This document shows positions 1-7,505 of a stretch of 13,757 nt of DNA, piece by piece (the first letter of the stretch is position 1; every line of letters starts with the position of its first letter). The stretch covers positions 1 to 13,757 of the forward strand of contig JAAWLY010000046.1 in assembly GCA_022798155.1 (NCBI GenBank). Reading direction: 5' to 3'. Below the pieces are notes generated by a model, which did no database searches, was not told the origin of the DNA, and saw nothing but the letters and a program-made list of their open reading frames with translations. Made by a program: the position numbers and the translations under genes. This stretch comes from Lawsonibacter sp. Its GTDB lineage: Bacteria > Bacillota > Clostridia > Oscillospirales > Oscillospiraceae.

Positions 1-132
1 GATGGCAATTCTGCTTTGATGCTGGTCTGTGCCAGGCTCCGCCATGTAGCTGGCACCCAGTGGGGCAACAAGAAGTACATGAATATGAAGCACTTAGAGA
101 CTACCCTGGAGGATGCCTCTATTGCTGGCTGA
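1..132 (+). CDS. IS256-family (mutator-type) transposase, C-terminal end only
   Basis: Frame 1 is open from the first base to a TGA at 130-132, giving 43 residues; the rest of the gene lies before the window. The segment CARLRHVAGTQWGNKKYMN, followed by a leucine-rich tail, matches my memory of the conserved C-terminal end of IS256-family transposases, which cut and paste their element through a DDE active site. The DDE residues are not in this part, so activity cannot be judged. Codon use is more AT-rich than in the genes after 1210. The call rests on motif recognition by eye. Confidence 0.7.
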   Translation, partial: DGNSALMLVCARLRHVAGTQWGNKKYMNMKHLETTLEDASIAG

Positions 133-185
133 TTCTATTCTGCCAGAGCCTGCAAACTATTTTGCGCATAACTCTTGACACTACC
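1..185 (+). mobile_element. Right-hand end of an IS256-type insertion sequence
   Basis: The transposase end is followed by about 50 bases ending in ACTCTTGACACTACC (171-185). A tail ending in a TTGACACTACC-like string is, as I recall, common at the end of clostridial IS256-type elements, so the element probably ends close to 185. The left end and any target-site duplication are outside the window, so the exact boundary is inferred. Confidence 0.4.
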
Positions 186-349
186 GACAGGCCTGCGGTG
201 AGCCGGAAGTGGTGATTAAAATTAGTATGGAATTGTTGGAAGAAGTGTTATAGATTATAGCAAATCGCCTGATAAAAAGACCGCTTGCAATATCCCTTTT
301 ACCCTTCGTATTGTTTGCCAGAAACTCTGACAATTTGACAAATCAAAGA
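186..349. other. AT-rich gap after the insertion sequence; no clear gene
   Basis: There is no recognisable gene here. One short plus-strand reading (185-253) starts right at the inferred element end and stops at TAG 251-253; it could be the last 22 codons of a gene cut by the insertion (it ends in MELLEEVL). It is too short to identify. The rest is AT-rich and leads into the promoter at 350-378. Confidence 0.4.
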
Positions 350-378
350 TTGAAACTGAAAATTAACTATGATATAAT
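350..378 (+). promoter_or_regulatory. Sigma-A-type promoter of the GyrI-like gene
   Basis: TTGAAA (350-355) and a perfect TATAAT (373-378) are separated by exactly 17 bases. The predicted transcript starts near 385, about 40 bases before the coding start. A TTGACA at 335-340 is too far from the -10 box to be its partner. Confidence 0.7.
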
Positions 379-423
379 CAGTCCAATAAATCCCGATTTA
401 ATGAAATAGTCGGAGGCGGGGTA

Positions 424-903
424 TTGCTTATGGAAATAAAGATGAAAGACTTACCAATAATCACTGTTATTGGGAAGGAAGGTTTATGTACTGCAGAAAA
501 GAATATGGTTCAACAGTTATGGCAAGAAGCCAGTTCTCATTTCAATGAGGTGGCTGCGCTTGGAATGAAAAATCCAGATGGGACATATGTAGGATTTTGG
601 GGAGCAATGAGTGATGAGAATAGGTCTTTTCGTCCATGGACGCATCAGTTTACAAGAGGATTATACCTTGCAGGTGTGGAAGCTTATGCGGATGCAATTG
701 CGCCTGAAGGATGGACTAAATGGGTTATTCCAGCGCGAAAATATATTGTTGTGGACGTTGAACGAAACAGATATAGCGAAATATTCGATGAGGTAATAAA
801 TAATACCATTCCTGAAAGGGGAATGAAACTCACGGGGGCAGTGTGTGATTATACTGGGCCTTCGACAGGAAAGAACAAGCTATTTTTCCCCGTTGAATCT
901 TGA
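424..903 (+). CDS. GyrI-like / AraC-effector-binding-domain small protein
   Basis: This is a stand-alone ligand-binding domain of 159 residues, of the kind found at the C-terminus of some AraC/MerR regulators and in GyrI/SbmC proteins. These bind small or cationic compounds or inhibit gyrase. The beta-strand/helix pattern, a central GFWGAMS segment, the WTKWVIPARKYIVVDVE strand and a C-terminal YTGP...LFFPVE end fit that family. There is no DNA-binding domain and no membrane segment. A GGAGG at 412-416 is 7 bases before TTG 424 but 13 before ATG 430, so spacing favours the TTG start; ATG 430 would give 157 residues. It is monocistronic, with its own promoter and a following hairpin. Its AT-rich codon use differs from the genes after 1210, which suggests transfer. 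The ligand is unknown. Confidence 0.75.
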   Translation: MLMEIKMKDLPIITVIGKEGLCTAEKNMVQQLWQEASSHFNEVAALGMKNPDGTYVGFWGAMSDENRSFRPWTHQFTRGLYLAGVEAYADAIAPEGWTKWVIPARKYIVVDVERNRYSEIFDEVINNTIPERGMKLTGAVCDYTGPSTGKNKLFFPVES

Positions 904-922
904 TAGGAAATTCTCGTGTATC

Positions 923-963
923 GGGCAGTTATTCATGATGGATAACTGCCCGCATCGTTATTT
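923..963 (+). terminator. Hairpin terminator after the GyrI-like gene
   Basis: GGGCAGTTAT (923-932) and ATAACTGCCC (942-951) form a perfect 10-base-pair stem around a 9-base loop, 20 bases past the stop codon. The T-tract that follows is interrupted (TTATTTT, 957-963), so termination may be only moderately efficient. Confidence 0.65.
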
Positions 964-1209
964 TGACGAAAAACCAAGAAATAGAACTTTTATCAACACA
1001 AAAGGGAAAAGTGAGCTTGCAATTGCGCAATGTCATTAAGTAGAAGGCATGCTTCGAAAATATCAAACCGCCATACCACGTCACTCCATCAAGGTGCGTC
1101 GGGCGGCTTGTTGAATAAAGTTTTGATACCTCCGGTATCGAAGTGACCGTGTCCGCGGTAAGTCGGGTCTTTATGCTCAGACCGCTGCTCCGACACCTTG
1201 AGATCCGCT
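964..1209. other. Stretch without a recognisable gene, downstream ends of two converging units
   Basis: No coding sequence is supported on either strand. The segment lies between the terminator of the plus-strand GyrI-like gene and the stop of the minus-strand M56 gene. It contains a small hairpin GATACC-TCC-GGTATC (1125-1139) and the outer half of a GCTCTAT/ATAGAGC inverted repeat (1207-1222). No convincing T-tract terminator for the M56 gene is visible. Base composition changes here from AT-rich (left) to GC-rich (right). Confidence 0.5.
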
Positions 1210-3060
1210 CTATCCATAGAGCTGTGCGGCGCTAGTTTCGCTATAATCGCCGACTTCAAACCGGAACTCTGCCCGGTACAGTTTTCCGTTCCCGCCCCGG
1301 AAGGTCCCCCGAACGGTGCAGCGGAAGGAACCATCCTCCAGAGCTAGGGTGGGCGACTGTCCCTGGAGGGTGACGGTGCGGACCCCGCCGCCCTTCAGCG
1401 GAGCGATCTCCACCGCCAGCGCGCCCTCCAGCGGAAGGCTGAAGGATAGCTCCGCCTGGGTGACGGAGTAGCCGTAGATACCGCCGGGGGTTTCCAGAGG
1501 GTCTGCTTCGTACAGCGCGGGCCCTCCCTCCGCCGGACCGGCCCGCCACAGGGTGGCGCTCGACTCCCGCCCGTATTCGTCCTCATCCCCGGTCAGGCGG
1601 AGGTTTAAGGCGGGAAGCTCCGTGATACATTCCCCCAAGGCCTCCCAGTCTGTGCCGCCGGGGAGGTAGTAGGATTCCCTTTGAATTTTCTCGCCGTACA
1701 GCGGCGTCAGCCTGACATATTGGTCAGACAGATGAACCGACAAAGCCCCCTGGGGCGTGTCAAACATCAGATATAGGGATTTCCCTTCTGGCTCGAAGGA
1801 GTAATTTCCCATGATGTGCTCCATGGGCAGGGCGGACAGATACCGGCCCAGGGCATCCTCGTCGGTACAGACCAAGACAGCGTGATAGGGGTCGTCCTCC
1901 CACTGAGCATGGCGGAGGGTGAACTGCTTCGGGTCCTGGGACTGGTAGATCAGCTCCGCCCCGGCGCCCTCCCCGTAGGCCAGGGCCACATAGCCGCAGC
2001 TCATGCACAGCAGGAAGAACACCAACCCCACTGTCAGCGCCCCGGAGGGCTTTCTTTTCGTGTCCACCACGCTTTTCAGCCGGTAGCGCAGGGCCCCCGC
2101 CGAGGCGGACAGGCAGGTGGTGAACCCCCGCTCGTCCCCGGCGGTTTTGAGCAGCAGATCAGCGTATTGGCGCTTGGTGTCCTCGTCGCAGTTCAGCAGC
2201 ACCGTCTCGTCACAGCTCAGCTCCAAATCCTCGGCGCTCTTTTTCATGGCCCGCCACATCAGGGGGTTGAACCAGCACATGGCGGTGCAGAATACTAGAA
2301 AAAATTTGCTCCAGGCGTCCTCTCGGCCGATGTGGATCAGCTCGTGGCGGAACACAAGGGCCAGTTCCTCCGGGGAGTAGTCCCGCTCCGGCAGCACCAC
2401 CCGCACCGACCGGTCAAACAGGCCCACCGACAGGGGCGTGGGGACGGCGGGGGAGGTCACCAGCTTGAATTTGGGCTTTTTGAACCGGGCGGCCTCCACC
2501 TCCCGCCGCCAGACCTCCAGCGCGGCAGGCTCGGTAACCGGGACGGCGGGCTTTAAAATGCGGACGCGGAACACCAGATGGGAGACAATCTTCCACCCCA
2601 GCACCGCCAGAACTCCCGCCAGCCACACCCCCAGCAGCGTCCACACCAGCCCGGAGGGGGCCTCCACCACCCAGCGGGGGCGAGGCAGCTGCATATAACC
2701 CATCTGGGTCAGATAGAGGTAGTTGGGTAGCAGCCACAGCACGGCGCAGGCCCGGGCGCTGATGTGCCTGCGCAAAAAGGGCAGGGCGGGCATCAGCACA
2801 AGGTAGTACAGGCAGATATGGAGGAACACGCCGAAGCAGAAGCTCAGGGTGATCTGGGCGACAGTCTGAATGTTGGAGCAGACCGCCCCGAGGATTACAA
2901 GGGTCAGCAGACACAACGGAAGTAGCCGGCCGGAGATATAGGGCAGGTACCGTTGCCGGTCTGTGTCTCCGCCATCCTCCGCCCGATCAAACAGCACATA
3001 GGCAAACGCCCCGCTGTACAGCAGGGAGCAAAAGCCCCTGATGAGCAGCTCGGTGGTCAT
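1210..3060 (-). CDS. M56-family (BlaR1/MecR1-like) membrane zinc metalloprotease with a non-PBP C-terminal domain
   Basis: This is a predicted sensor-protease of 616 residues. Hydrophobic helices lie at about 8-24, 47-63, 67-94, 103-118 and 139-165. The cytoplasmic zinc-protease domain carries HELIH (239-243) and, farther on, a DLELSCDE segment (about 278-285) that supplies the third metal ligand in this family. Another helix at about 341-361 leads into an outer domain of roughly 250 residues. In BlaR1/MecR1 that outer domain is a beta-lactam-binding transpeptidase fold; here I see no SxxK-SxN-KTG set, so the signal is probably not a beta-lactam. In the family, activation leads to loss of the paired BlaI-type repressor, whose gene is directly upstream. 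The chosen ATG overlaps the repressor stop as ATGA (translational coupling). An in-frame start 22 codons earlier lies inside the repressor gene and is unlikely. Confidence 0.85.
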   Translation of the reverse strand: MTTELLIRGFCSLLYSGAFAYVLFDRAEDGGDTDRQRYLPYISGRLLPLCLLTLVILGAVCSNIQTVAQITLSFCFGVFLHICLYYLVLMPALPFLRRHISARACAVLWLLPNYLYLTQMGYMQLPRPRWVVEAPSGLVWTLLGVWLAGVLAVLGWKIVSHLVFRVRILKPAVPVTEPAALEVWRREVEAARFKKPKFKLVTSPAVPTPLSVGLFDRSVRVVLPERDYSPEELALVFRHELIHIGREDAWSKFFLVFCTAMCWFNPLMWRAMKKSAEDLELSCDETVLLNCDEDTKRQYADLLLKTAGDERGFTTCLSASAGALRYRLKSVVDTKRKPSGALTVGLVFFLLCMSCGYVALAYGEGAGAELIYQSQDPKQFTLRHAQWEDDPYHAVLVCTDEDALGRYLSALPMEHIMGNYSFEPEGKSLYLMFDTPQGALSVHLSDQYVRLTPLYGEKIQRESYYLPGGTDWEALGECITELPALNLRLTGDEDEYGRESSATLWRAGPAEGGPALYEADPLETPGGIYGYSVTQAELSFSLPLEGALAVEIAPLKGGGVRTVTLQGQSPTLALEDGSFRCTVRGTFRGGNGKLYRAEFRFEVGDYSETSAAQLYG

Positions 3061-3434
3061 AGCGCGCCCCTTTCCAGCAGGGCCCGCAGCTCCTCCAGCT
3101 CCTGGCGGGTCAGTCCGCTGTCGCACAGCGCGGCGGCAAAGGCGGGCAGGCTCCCCCCGCAGACCTTCTCCACAAAGCTGCGGCTCTGCTGGGCCAGGTA
3201 GTCCTTCTTTGTCACCAGCGGAACATATCGGGCGCTGCGGCCCTCCTTTGTGATTTGAACAAAGCCCTTGTCTGACAGCCGCTTGAGTACCGTCAGCAGG
3301 GTGGTCAGGGCCATGGGGTGGGTACCCTGCAAAATTTTGTTGATCGCTTCCCGGGCCACCGGCGGCTCACAGGCCCAAATGGCCTGCATCACCTCCAGCT
3401 CGGCGTCGGGCAGACGGTGAATGGTGGTCTCCAT
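3057..3434 (-). CDS. BlaI/MecI/CopY-family transcriptional repressor
   Basis: This 125-residue protein has the usual family length. A winged-helix DNA-binding domain spans about residues 5-75: LPDAELEVMQAIW opens helix 1, MALTTLLTVLKRLSDKG forms the recognition helix region, and GRSARYVPLV the wing. A helical dimerisation tail (about 80-125) follows and would hold the cleavage site used by the partner protease. The start has AGGAGGG (3442-3448 on the opposite strand) 7 bases upstream. It is the first gene of a two-gene operon with the M56 protease. Dyads over its promoter indicate self-repression. No beta-lactamase or PBP gene is seen in the window, so the regulated target is either the operon itself or genes elsewhere. 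Confidence 0.92.
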   Translation of the reverse strand: METTIHRLPDAELEVMQAIWACEPPVAREAINKILQGTHPMALTTLLTVLKRLSDKGFVQITKEGRSARYVPLVTKKDYLAQQSRSFVEKVCGGSLPAFAAALCDSGLTRQELEELRALLERGAL

Positions 3435-3451
3435 AGAGAATCCCTCCTGCT

Positions 3452-3502
3452 CTACAACTGTAGAATTTACTTTATTCTACAACAATAGAGTAATGGTGTC
3501 AA
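3452..3502 (-). promoter_or_regulatory. Promoter of the BlaI-M56 operon with two BlaI-type operators
   Basis: On the minus strand TTGACA (3502-3497) and TAGAAT (3479-3474) are 17 bases apart. A perfect dyad CTACA-AC-TGTAG (3452-3463) lies just past the predicted transcription start. A weaker copy, CTACAACAATAG (3477-3488), overlaps the -10 box and spacer. The CTACA/TGTAG half-sites resemble known BlaI/MecI operator halves (TACA/TGTA). Centre-to-centre spacing is 25 bases. This arrangement predicts tight self-repression. Confidence 0.8.
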
Positions 3503-3608
3503 CCCCCATCGCGCAAAAAATGCCCGCTGATGATAGAATGATTTTGCGCACGATTCCTGATATTGCAAACCGCTTGTCCCGCTATTCCCACATCTATGGG
3601 CAGAAATA

Positions 3609-3644
3609 ACGGCATCCCTGGACCAGACGGGTCAGGAATGCCGT
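3609..3644 (-). terminator. Terminator after the beta-galactosidase gene
   Basis: Read on the minus strand, ACGGCATTCCTG (3644-3633) pairs with CAGGGATGCCGT (3620-3609). This gives a 12-base-pair stem with one G-U pair and a 12-base loop, 13 bases past the stop codon, followed by TATTTCTG. The T-tract is modest. It separates this gene from the BlaI-M56 operon. Confidence 0.65.
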
Positions 3645-3657
3645 CAAATGACAGGCT

Positions 3658-6432
3658 TTACTGCAACAGGCTAATCGCAACCGACAGGCAGATATCCCCA
3701 CCGCTGTCCACACGGTACGCCTTTTCCACATCGCTGCCCCAGCTGTCGATTCCGCCCACTCCCCGCATGGCGCCGCAGAGCGTTACCACCGTGCGGACGG
3801 GGACGGGCAGTTCCTCCACATGGGCGGCCTGCTCCAGCTGCTGCGGGGAGAAGGGCAGGGCGGAGAAGGCGAAGGGGGTGTCTGTCAGCGCCAGGGTCAA
3901 CCTGCTGCCATCCCGGGCGTGGAGAACGGCGGCCCGGGTGTCTGCATGACAGCCGCACTCCTGGGGCACCAGATAGGCGGGGATATGGGGCGCCTCGCGG
4001 TGCCAACCAAAGACGCCCCCCTTTTTTCGGTCTGGGTAGGTCTCGCCGGACAGGCCCAGCCACTCCACCCGCTCCAAGGGCTCCGGCGTGGCGAAGCGCA
4101 GGCCCATCAGGGGCAGTCCAGGCCGGTTCGGTCCGCCGAAATAGTGGACGGTCACAGTCATACGGCCGGTATCCTCCACTGTATAGGTCACGTCGGTGCG
4201 CAGACCGGGCAGGGCGGGGGCGGTGTAGGTGAAGCGGACAGCAACCTTCTCCTCATTTTCCGCCAGAATTTTGATGCTTTCACACCTTTGCCAGCGATCC
4301 ACGGCGGACCAGACAGCGCTGCTGAGGGCGAATCCACTGCCCAGGTCGTTCTCGGTGGGGGCCCGCCAGTAAGCCGGACGGGGGGCCCGCCACAGCCATT
4401 CGTGGCCATCCACACGCAGAGAGGCCGGCCCGCCCTCCGGATAGGAAAACAGAACTTCAAAGCTCTCTCCCCGCACCCCCAGGGCTCCGTCCCCATGGGT
4501 GATGCGCAGGGGGGATTTTTCTATCCCTCCGGCGGGGAGGGCCAAGGCCGCTTTCGCCCGCCCGTTTGCCCTGTCGTGGGCCGCCCGCTTCTCGGGGGAG
4601 GAGTACCAGTAGCGCACCTCCTGCACGGCGGGTTTTTCCCTGCCGTCAGCGAAGACGATGCCGTTGCCGCTGAAGGCGTAGTCGGTCTGCCGCTCGCCGA
4701 AGTCCCCTCCGTAGCCCAGCACCCGGCGGCCGTTTACGTCTGTGCGCCACAGGGCCTGGTCCATATAGTCCCAGATGAAGCCCCCCTGATACTGGGAAAA
4801 CTCCTCCTCCAGGCGGATGTAGCTCTCCATGCCGCCCAGAGAGTTGCCCATGTCGTGCATATACTCGCACAGAATGAAGGGCTTCTTTGGTTTGCTTTCC
4901 AGATAGACTCGAATGTCCTCCGGCGGGGCGTACATCCGGCTCTCCACGTCGGAGATGCGGTCGAACGCCCGGCAGTGGAACACCCCCTCGTAGTGGACCA
5001 GCCGGCTGGGGTCATTTTTGCGGAAGAAGTCCGCCATGGCCAGGATATCCTCCCCGGCGAAGGACTCATTGCCACAGGACCAGAAAAGGATGGACACATG
5101 GTTCTTGTCCCGCTCAAACATGGACCTGGCCCGGTCTGCCACGCACTCCCGCCATTCAGGCAGGCTGCCCGGCACATTCCAGGAGGGGTCCACCTGCCCC
5201 AGCTTTTGCCAGGAGCCGTGGCTCTCCAAATTGGCCTCGTCCATCATGTAGATTCCGTTTTGGTCGCAGAGATAATACCACGCCGTCTGGTTGGGGTAGT
5301 GGCAGGTGCGCACGGCGTTGATGTTGTTTCGCTGAAAGGTCTCCATGGCGGCGGTCATGTCTGCCAGGCCGATGGCCCGGCCGGTGTCCGGGTTCCACTC
5401 GTGGCGGTTGACCCCGTTGAGGACCAGCCGCGTCCCATTGAGGAGCATCAGACCGTCCTTCCGCTCGAACCGGCGGAACCCAACGCTGTAGGGGATCACC
5501 TCTGTGACCCTCCCGCCTGGAGCGGTGACGGTCAGGGTTACAGTGTACAGCTCCGGATGGTCATGGTCCCAGGGGCGGATATTCTCAAAGCGGAAGGGCT
5601 GGCTGCGCAGATAGTTTCCCTCAGGCTTCAGCTCCAGGCTGCCGTGAAACAGGGGCCCCTGGACAGGATGGGTCAGCGCCATATGTACCGCCCCCTCCCC
5701 CTCCAGCAGCAGGCGGAGGGACAGAGTGCCGGTGGAGTTGTCCTCCTCCAGCCCGGTCTGGAGCCACAGGTCGGCCAGGTGGACGCTGGGCTTGGCGTAG
5801 AGGAAGACGGAGCGGAAAAGGCCGGAAAAGCGGAAAAAGTCTTGGTCCTCAATCCAGGCGGCGCTGGAGCGCTTGTACACCTCCACGCATAGCCGGTTGC
5901 CCGTCTCCTTGACATAGGGAGTCAGGTCAAAGTCGGAGGGGGTGAAGCTGTCCTCGGCGTAGCCCACGAAATGCCCGTTGAGCCACACACAAACAGCCTG
6001 TTCCGCTCCCTGAAAGCTGATGCAGACCGCCTTTCCCCGCAGGCCCTCCTCCAGGTCGAACGCCCGGACATAGCTGCCTACCGGGCAATCCTCCCGGTTA
6101 ATCTCTGGGGGACGCAGCTCCGCGTGCCCGTCCCAGGGGTAGAGGGTGTTGATATACTGGATCTGCCCAAAGCCCTGGAGCTCCATGTGCCCCGGCACCC
6201 GGATGGTCCCGAAGGAGGAGTCGTCAAAATCCACCCGCCAGAAGTCCGCCGGGCGGGCGGAGGGGCTGGGACTCCAAGCGAAGCGCCACAGCCCGTCCAG
6301 GGACTGGCGCAGGGAGGTCTCCCCCCGCTCCGCCTCCTCCGGGGAGGCATAGCACACGTGGTCGGAGTGGGCGTCCAGCCGGTTTACCCGGAAAACGGTG
6401 GGGTCGGTGAGCCAGTTGAGGTCAGGCTGCAT
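3658..6432 (-). CDS. lacZ: Glycoside hydrolase family 2 beta-galactosidase
   Basis: This 924-residue retaining glycosidase should release terminal beta-galactose. It has the order typical of GH2 LacZ: a jelly-roll sugar-binding domain (about 35-215), an Ig-like domain (about 216-320), and a TIM barrel (about 325-610) with VNRHEWNP (341-348), the acid/base glutamate in CGNES (E456) and the nucleophile in LCEYMHDMGNS (E523). A C-terminal Bgal_small_N-type domain carries RAPTENDLG. It is somewhat shorter than the roughly 1,020-residue E. coli enzyme. There is no signal peptide, so it is cytosolic and needs a transported substrate. ATG 6432 is chosen because AAAGGGGG lies 7 bases before it; the 36 extra codons open upstream have no ribosome site and contain the likely promoter. 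It lies downstream of the LysR gene on the same strand, 132 bases away. True substrate (lactose or another galactoside) is unknown. Confidence 0.92.
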   Translation of the reverse strand: MQPDLNWLTDPTVFRVNRLDAHSDHVCYASPEEAERGETSLRQSLDGLWRFAWSPSPSARPADFWRVDFDDSSFGTIRVPGHMELQGFGQIQYINTLYPWDGHAELRPPEINREDCPVGSYVRAFDLEEGLRGKAVCISFQGAEQAVCVWLNGHFVGYAEDSFTPSDFDLTPYVKETGNRLCVEVYKRSSAAWIEDQDFFRFSGLFRSVFLYAKPSVHLADLWLQTGLEEDNSTGTLSLRLLLEGEGAVHMALTHPVQGPLFHGSLELKPEGNYLRSQPFRFENIRPWDHDHPELYTVTLTVTAPGGRVTEVIPYSVGFRRFERKDGLMLLNGTRLVLNGVNRHEWNPDTGRAIGLADMTAAMETFQRNNINAVRTCHYPNQTAWYYLCDQNGIYMMDEANLESHGSWQKLGQVDPSWNVPGSLPEWRECVADRARSMFERDKNHVSILFWSCGNESFAGEDILAMADFFRKNDPSRLVHYEGVFHCRAFDRISDVESRMYAPPEDIRVYLESKPKKPFILCEYMHDMGNSLGGMESYIRLEEEFSQYQGGFIWDYMDQALWRTDVNGRRVLGYGGDFGERQTDYAFSGNGIVFADGREKPAVQEVRYWYSSPEKRAAHDRANGRAKAALALPAGGIEKSPLRITHGDGALGVRGESFEVLFSYPEGGPASLRVDGHEWLWRAPRPAYWRAPTENDLGSGFALSSAVWSAVDRWQRCESIKILAENEEKVAVRFTYTAPALPGLRTDVTYTVEDTGRMTVTVHYFGGPNRPGLPLMGLRFATPEPLERVEWLGLSGETYPDRKKGGVFGWHREAPHIPAYLVPQECGCHADTRAAVLHARDGSRLTLALTDTPFAFSALPFSPQQLEQAAHVEELPVPVRTVVTLCGAMRGVGGIDSWGSDVEKAYRVDSGGDICLSVAISLLQ

Positions 6433-6472
6433 GTTAAAGCCCCCTTTTTTGAATTCTGATCTGCCGCTCTCA

Positions 6473-6501
6473 TTTATATAACAAACCGGGAATAGAAGCA
6501 A
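6473..6501 (-). promoter_or_regulatory. Probable promoter of the beta-galactosidase gene
   Basis: On the minus strand TTGCTT (6501-6496) and TATAAA (6478-6473) are 17 bases apart, about 40 bases before the chosen ATG. It suggests transcription independent of the LysR gene. No clear operator dyad is seen around it. Confidence 0.5.
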
Positions 6502-6564
6502 GTCATTCGCCGCCATTAGTTTCATTTCAGGCCGTTTCAATCATCTGTTGCCTCCGCTTGGGAA

Positions 6565-7488
6565 TCAATCCGGATGGATCAGTTTGAAGTACTCAATAAA
6601 ATGTATCGCTGCTGGAGACAACTGCGCGCGCTTTAAATAGCCTAAGTAAACCGTAGTGCGGATCACCGGAACAACCGGCACAACCGCGACGGAGAAGCCG
6701 CCGTCCGGTCCGTCCCTGCGCAGTGCGGCGATGTGCCTGGAAAACAGCATCGAGACACAGCCGCCCTTTCGGACCATGTCCAGGATAGCCTCTAAATTGT
6801 GGCTGCTAAACACCACCTTGGGGTGGAAGCCCGCCTCCCGGCAGGCCCGTATGCACAGGTCATAGGGCATGGTATCTTGGCGGATCAAAGAAAACTGCTC
6901 CGCTGCCAGTTGAACCAGATCAATCTTTTTCTCACCGGCCAGGGGGTGGTCTGGCGGGAGGACAGCGACCAGCTCGTCGGTGCAGTAAGGAATTTTTACG
7001 ATTTGAGACTCCTCATCCGGGTTGTGCTCTAGGTATACGCTGCTGTCCCGATAGATGCCAATGTCGCATTCGCGCGCCAACAGCTGTTTCCGAATCACCT
7101 GGGTATCAGTTTCGCAGATGTCCAGGCGCACCGTGGGGTGGTCCATCTGGAATTTGACAAAAGCCTCTGTGATGTTGTACTGGGCAATGACGGGGATTGT
7201 GCTGATGGACAACGACTGCATCTCGTGGTGGAAATACCGAAAAGCCGCCGATTCATACTCATATTGCAGCTTTGCCATGGACTGGGCATAGGGCAGCATA
7301 AGCTGACCAAATTCTGTCAGCGCCACCTTTCGGGACGTGCGGGTAAACAGCGGCGCCCCCAACTGCTTCTCCAGCGCTTTGATGTGTTTAGACAGGGAGG
7401 ACTCGCCGATATACAGCCGCTCCGCGGCAGTCCAGAAATTCAAGGTGTCCGCCAGAACAACAAACTCTTTTAAATATGAAATGTCCAT
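6565..7488 (-). CDS. LysR-family transcriptional regulator
   Basis: This 307-residue protein has the normal LysR length. An N-terminal winged helix (1-65) has the typical opening MDISYLKEFVVLAD, a helix-turn-helix around AAERLYIGESSLSKHIKALE and LGAPLFTRTSRKVALTEFG. An effector-binding periplasmic-protein-like domain (about 90-300) follows. The ATG at 7488 is chosen because it matches the family's N-terminus and because the predicted transcript starts near 7521, which would leave the ATG at 7521 leaderless. It is divergent from the phenolic-acid decarboxylase operon, the classic arrangement for a LysR activator that senses the operon's substrate. Its promoter region carries the repeats at 7506-7552. 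The beta-galactosidase gene follows it and might be a second target. The effector (a phenolic acid) is inferred. Confidence 0.92.
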   Translation of the reverse strand: MDISYLKEFVVLADTLNFWTAAERLYIGESSLSKHIKALEKQLGAPLFTRTSRKVALTEFGQLMLPYAQSMAKLQYEYESAAFRYFHHEMQSLSISTIPVIAQYNITEAFVKFQMDHPTVRLDICETDTQVIRKQLLARECDIGIYRDSSVYLEHNPDEESQIVKIPYCTDELVAVLPPDHPLAGEKKIDLVQLAAEQFSLIRQDTMPYDLCIRACREAGFHPKVVFSSHNLEAILDMVRKGGCVSMLFSRHIAALRRDGPDGGFSVAVVPVVPVIRTTVYLGYLKRAQLSPAAIHFIEYFKLIHPD

Positions 7489-7505
7489 ACCGCCCCCGCT
7501 TTCGC

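Noticed and set aside
335..378. TTGACA at 335-340 as the -35 box of the GyrI-like gene
   Set aside because: The spacing to TATAAT is 32 bases; TTGAAA at 350-355 has the correct 17-base spacing.
1195..1225. tRNA-like D-arm on the minus strand (GCTC-TATGGATA-GAGC)
   Set aside because: No matching acceptor stem, anticodon stem or T-arm (GGTTCGAATCC-type) follows within tRNA distance, and the segment codes for the end of the M56 protein.
3820..5892. 690-codon plus-strand open frame
   Set aside because: It lies fully antisense to the beta-galactosidase, whose active-site motifs are intact; long antisense frames are expected in GC-rich genes. It has low-complexity Gly/Val/Gln content and no ribosome site.
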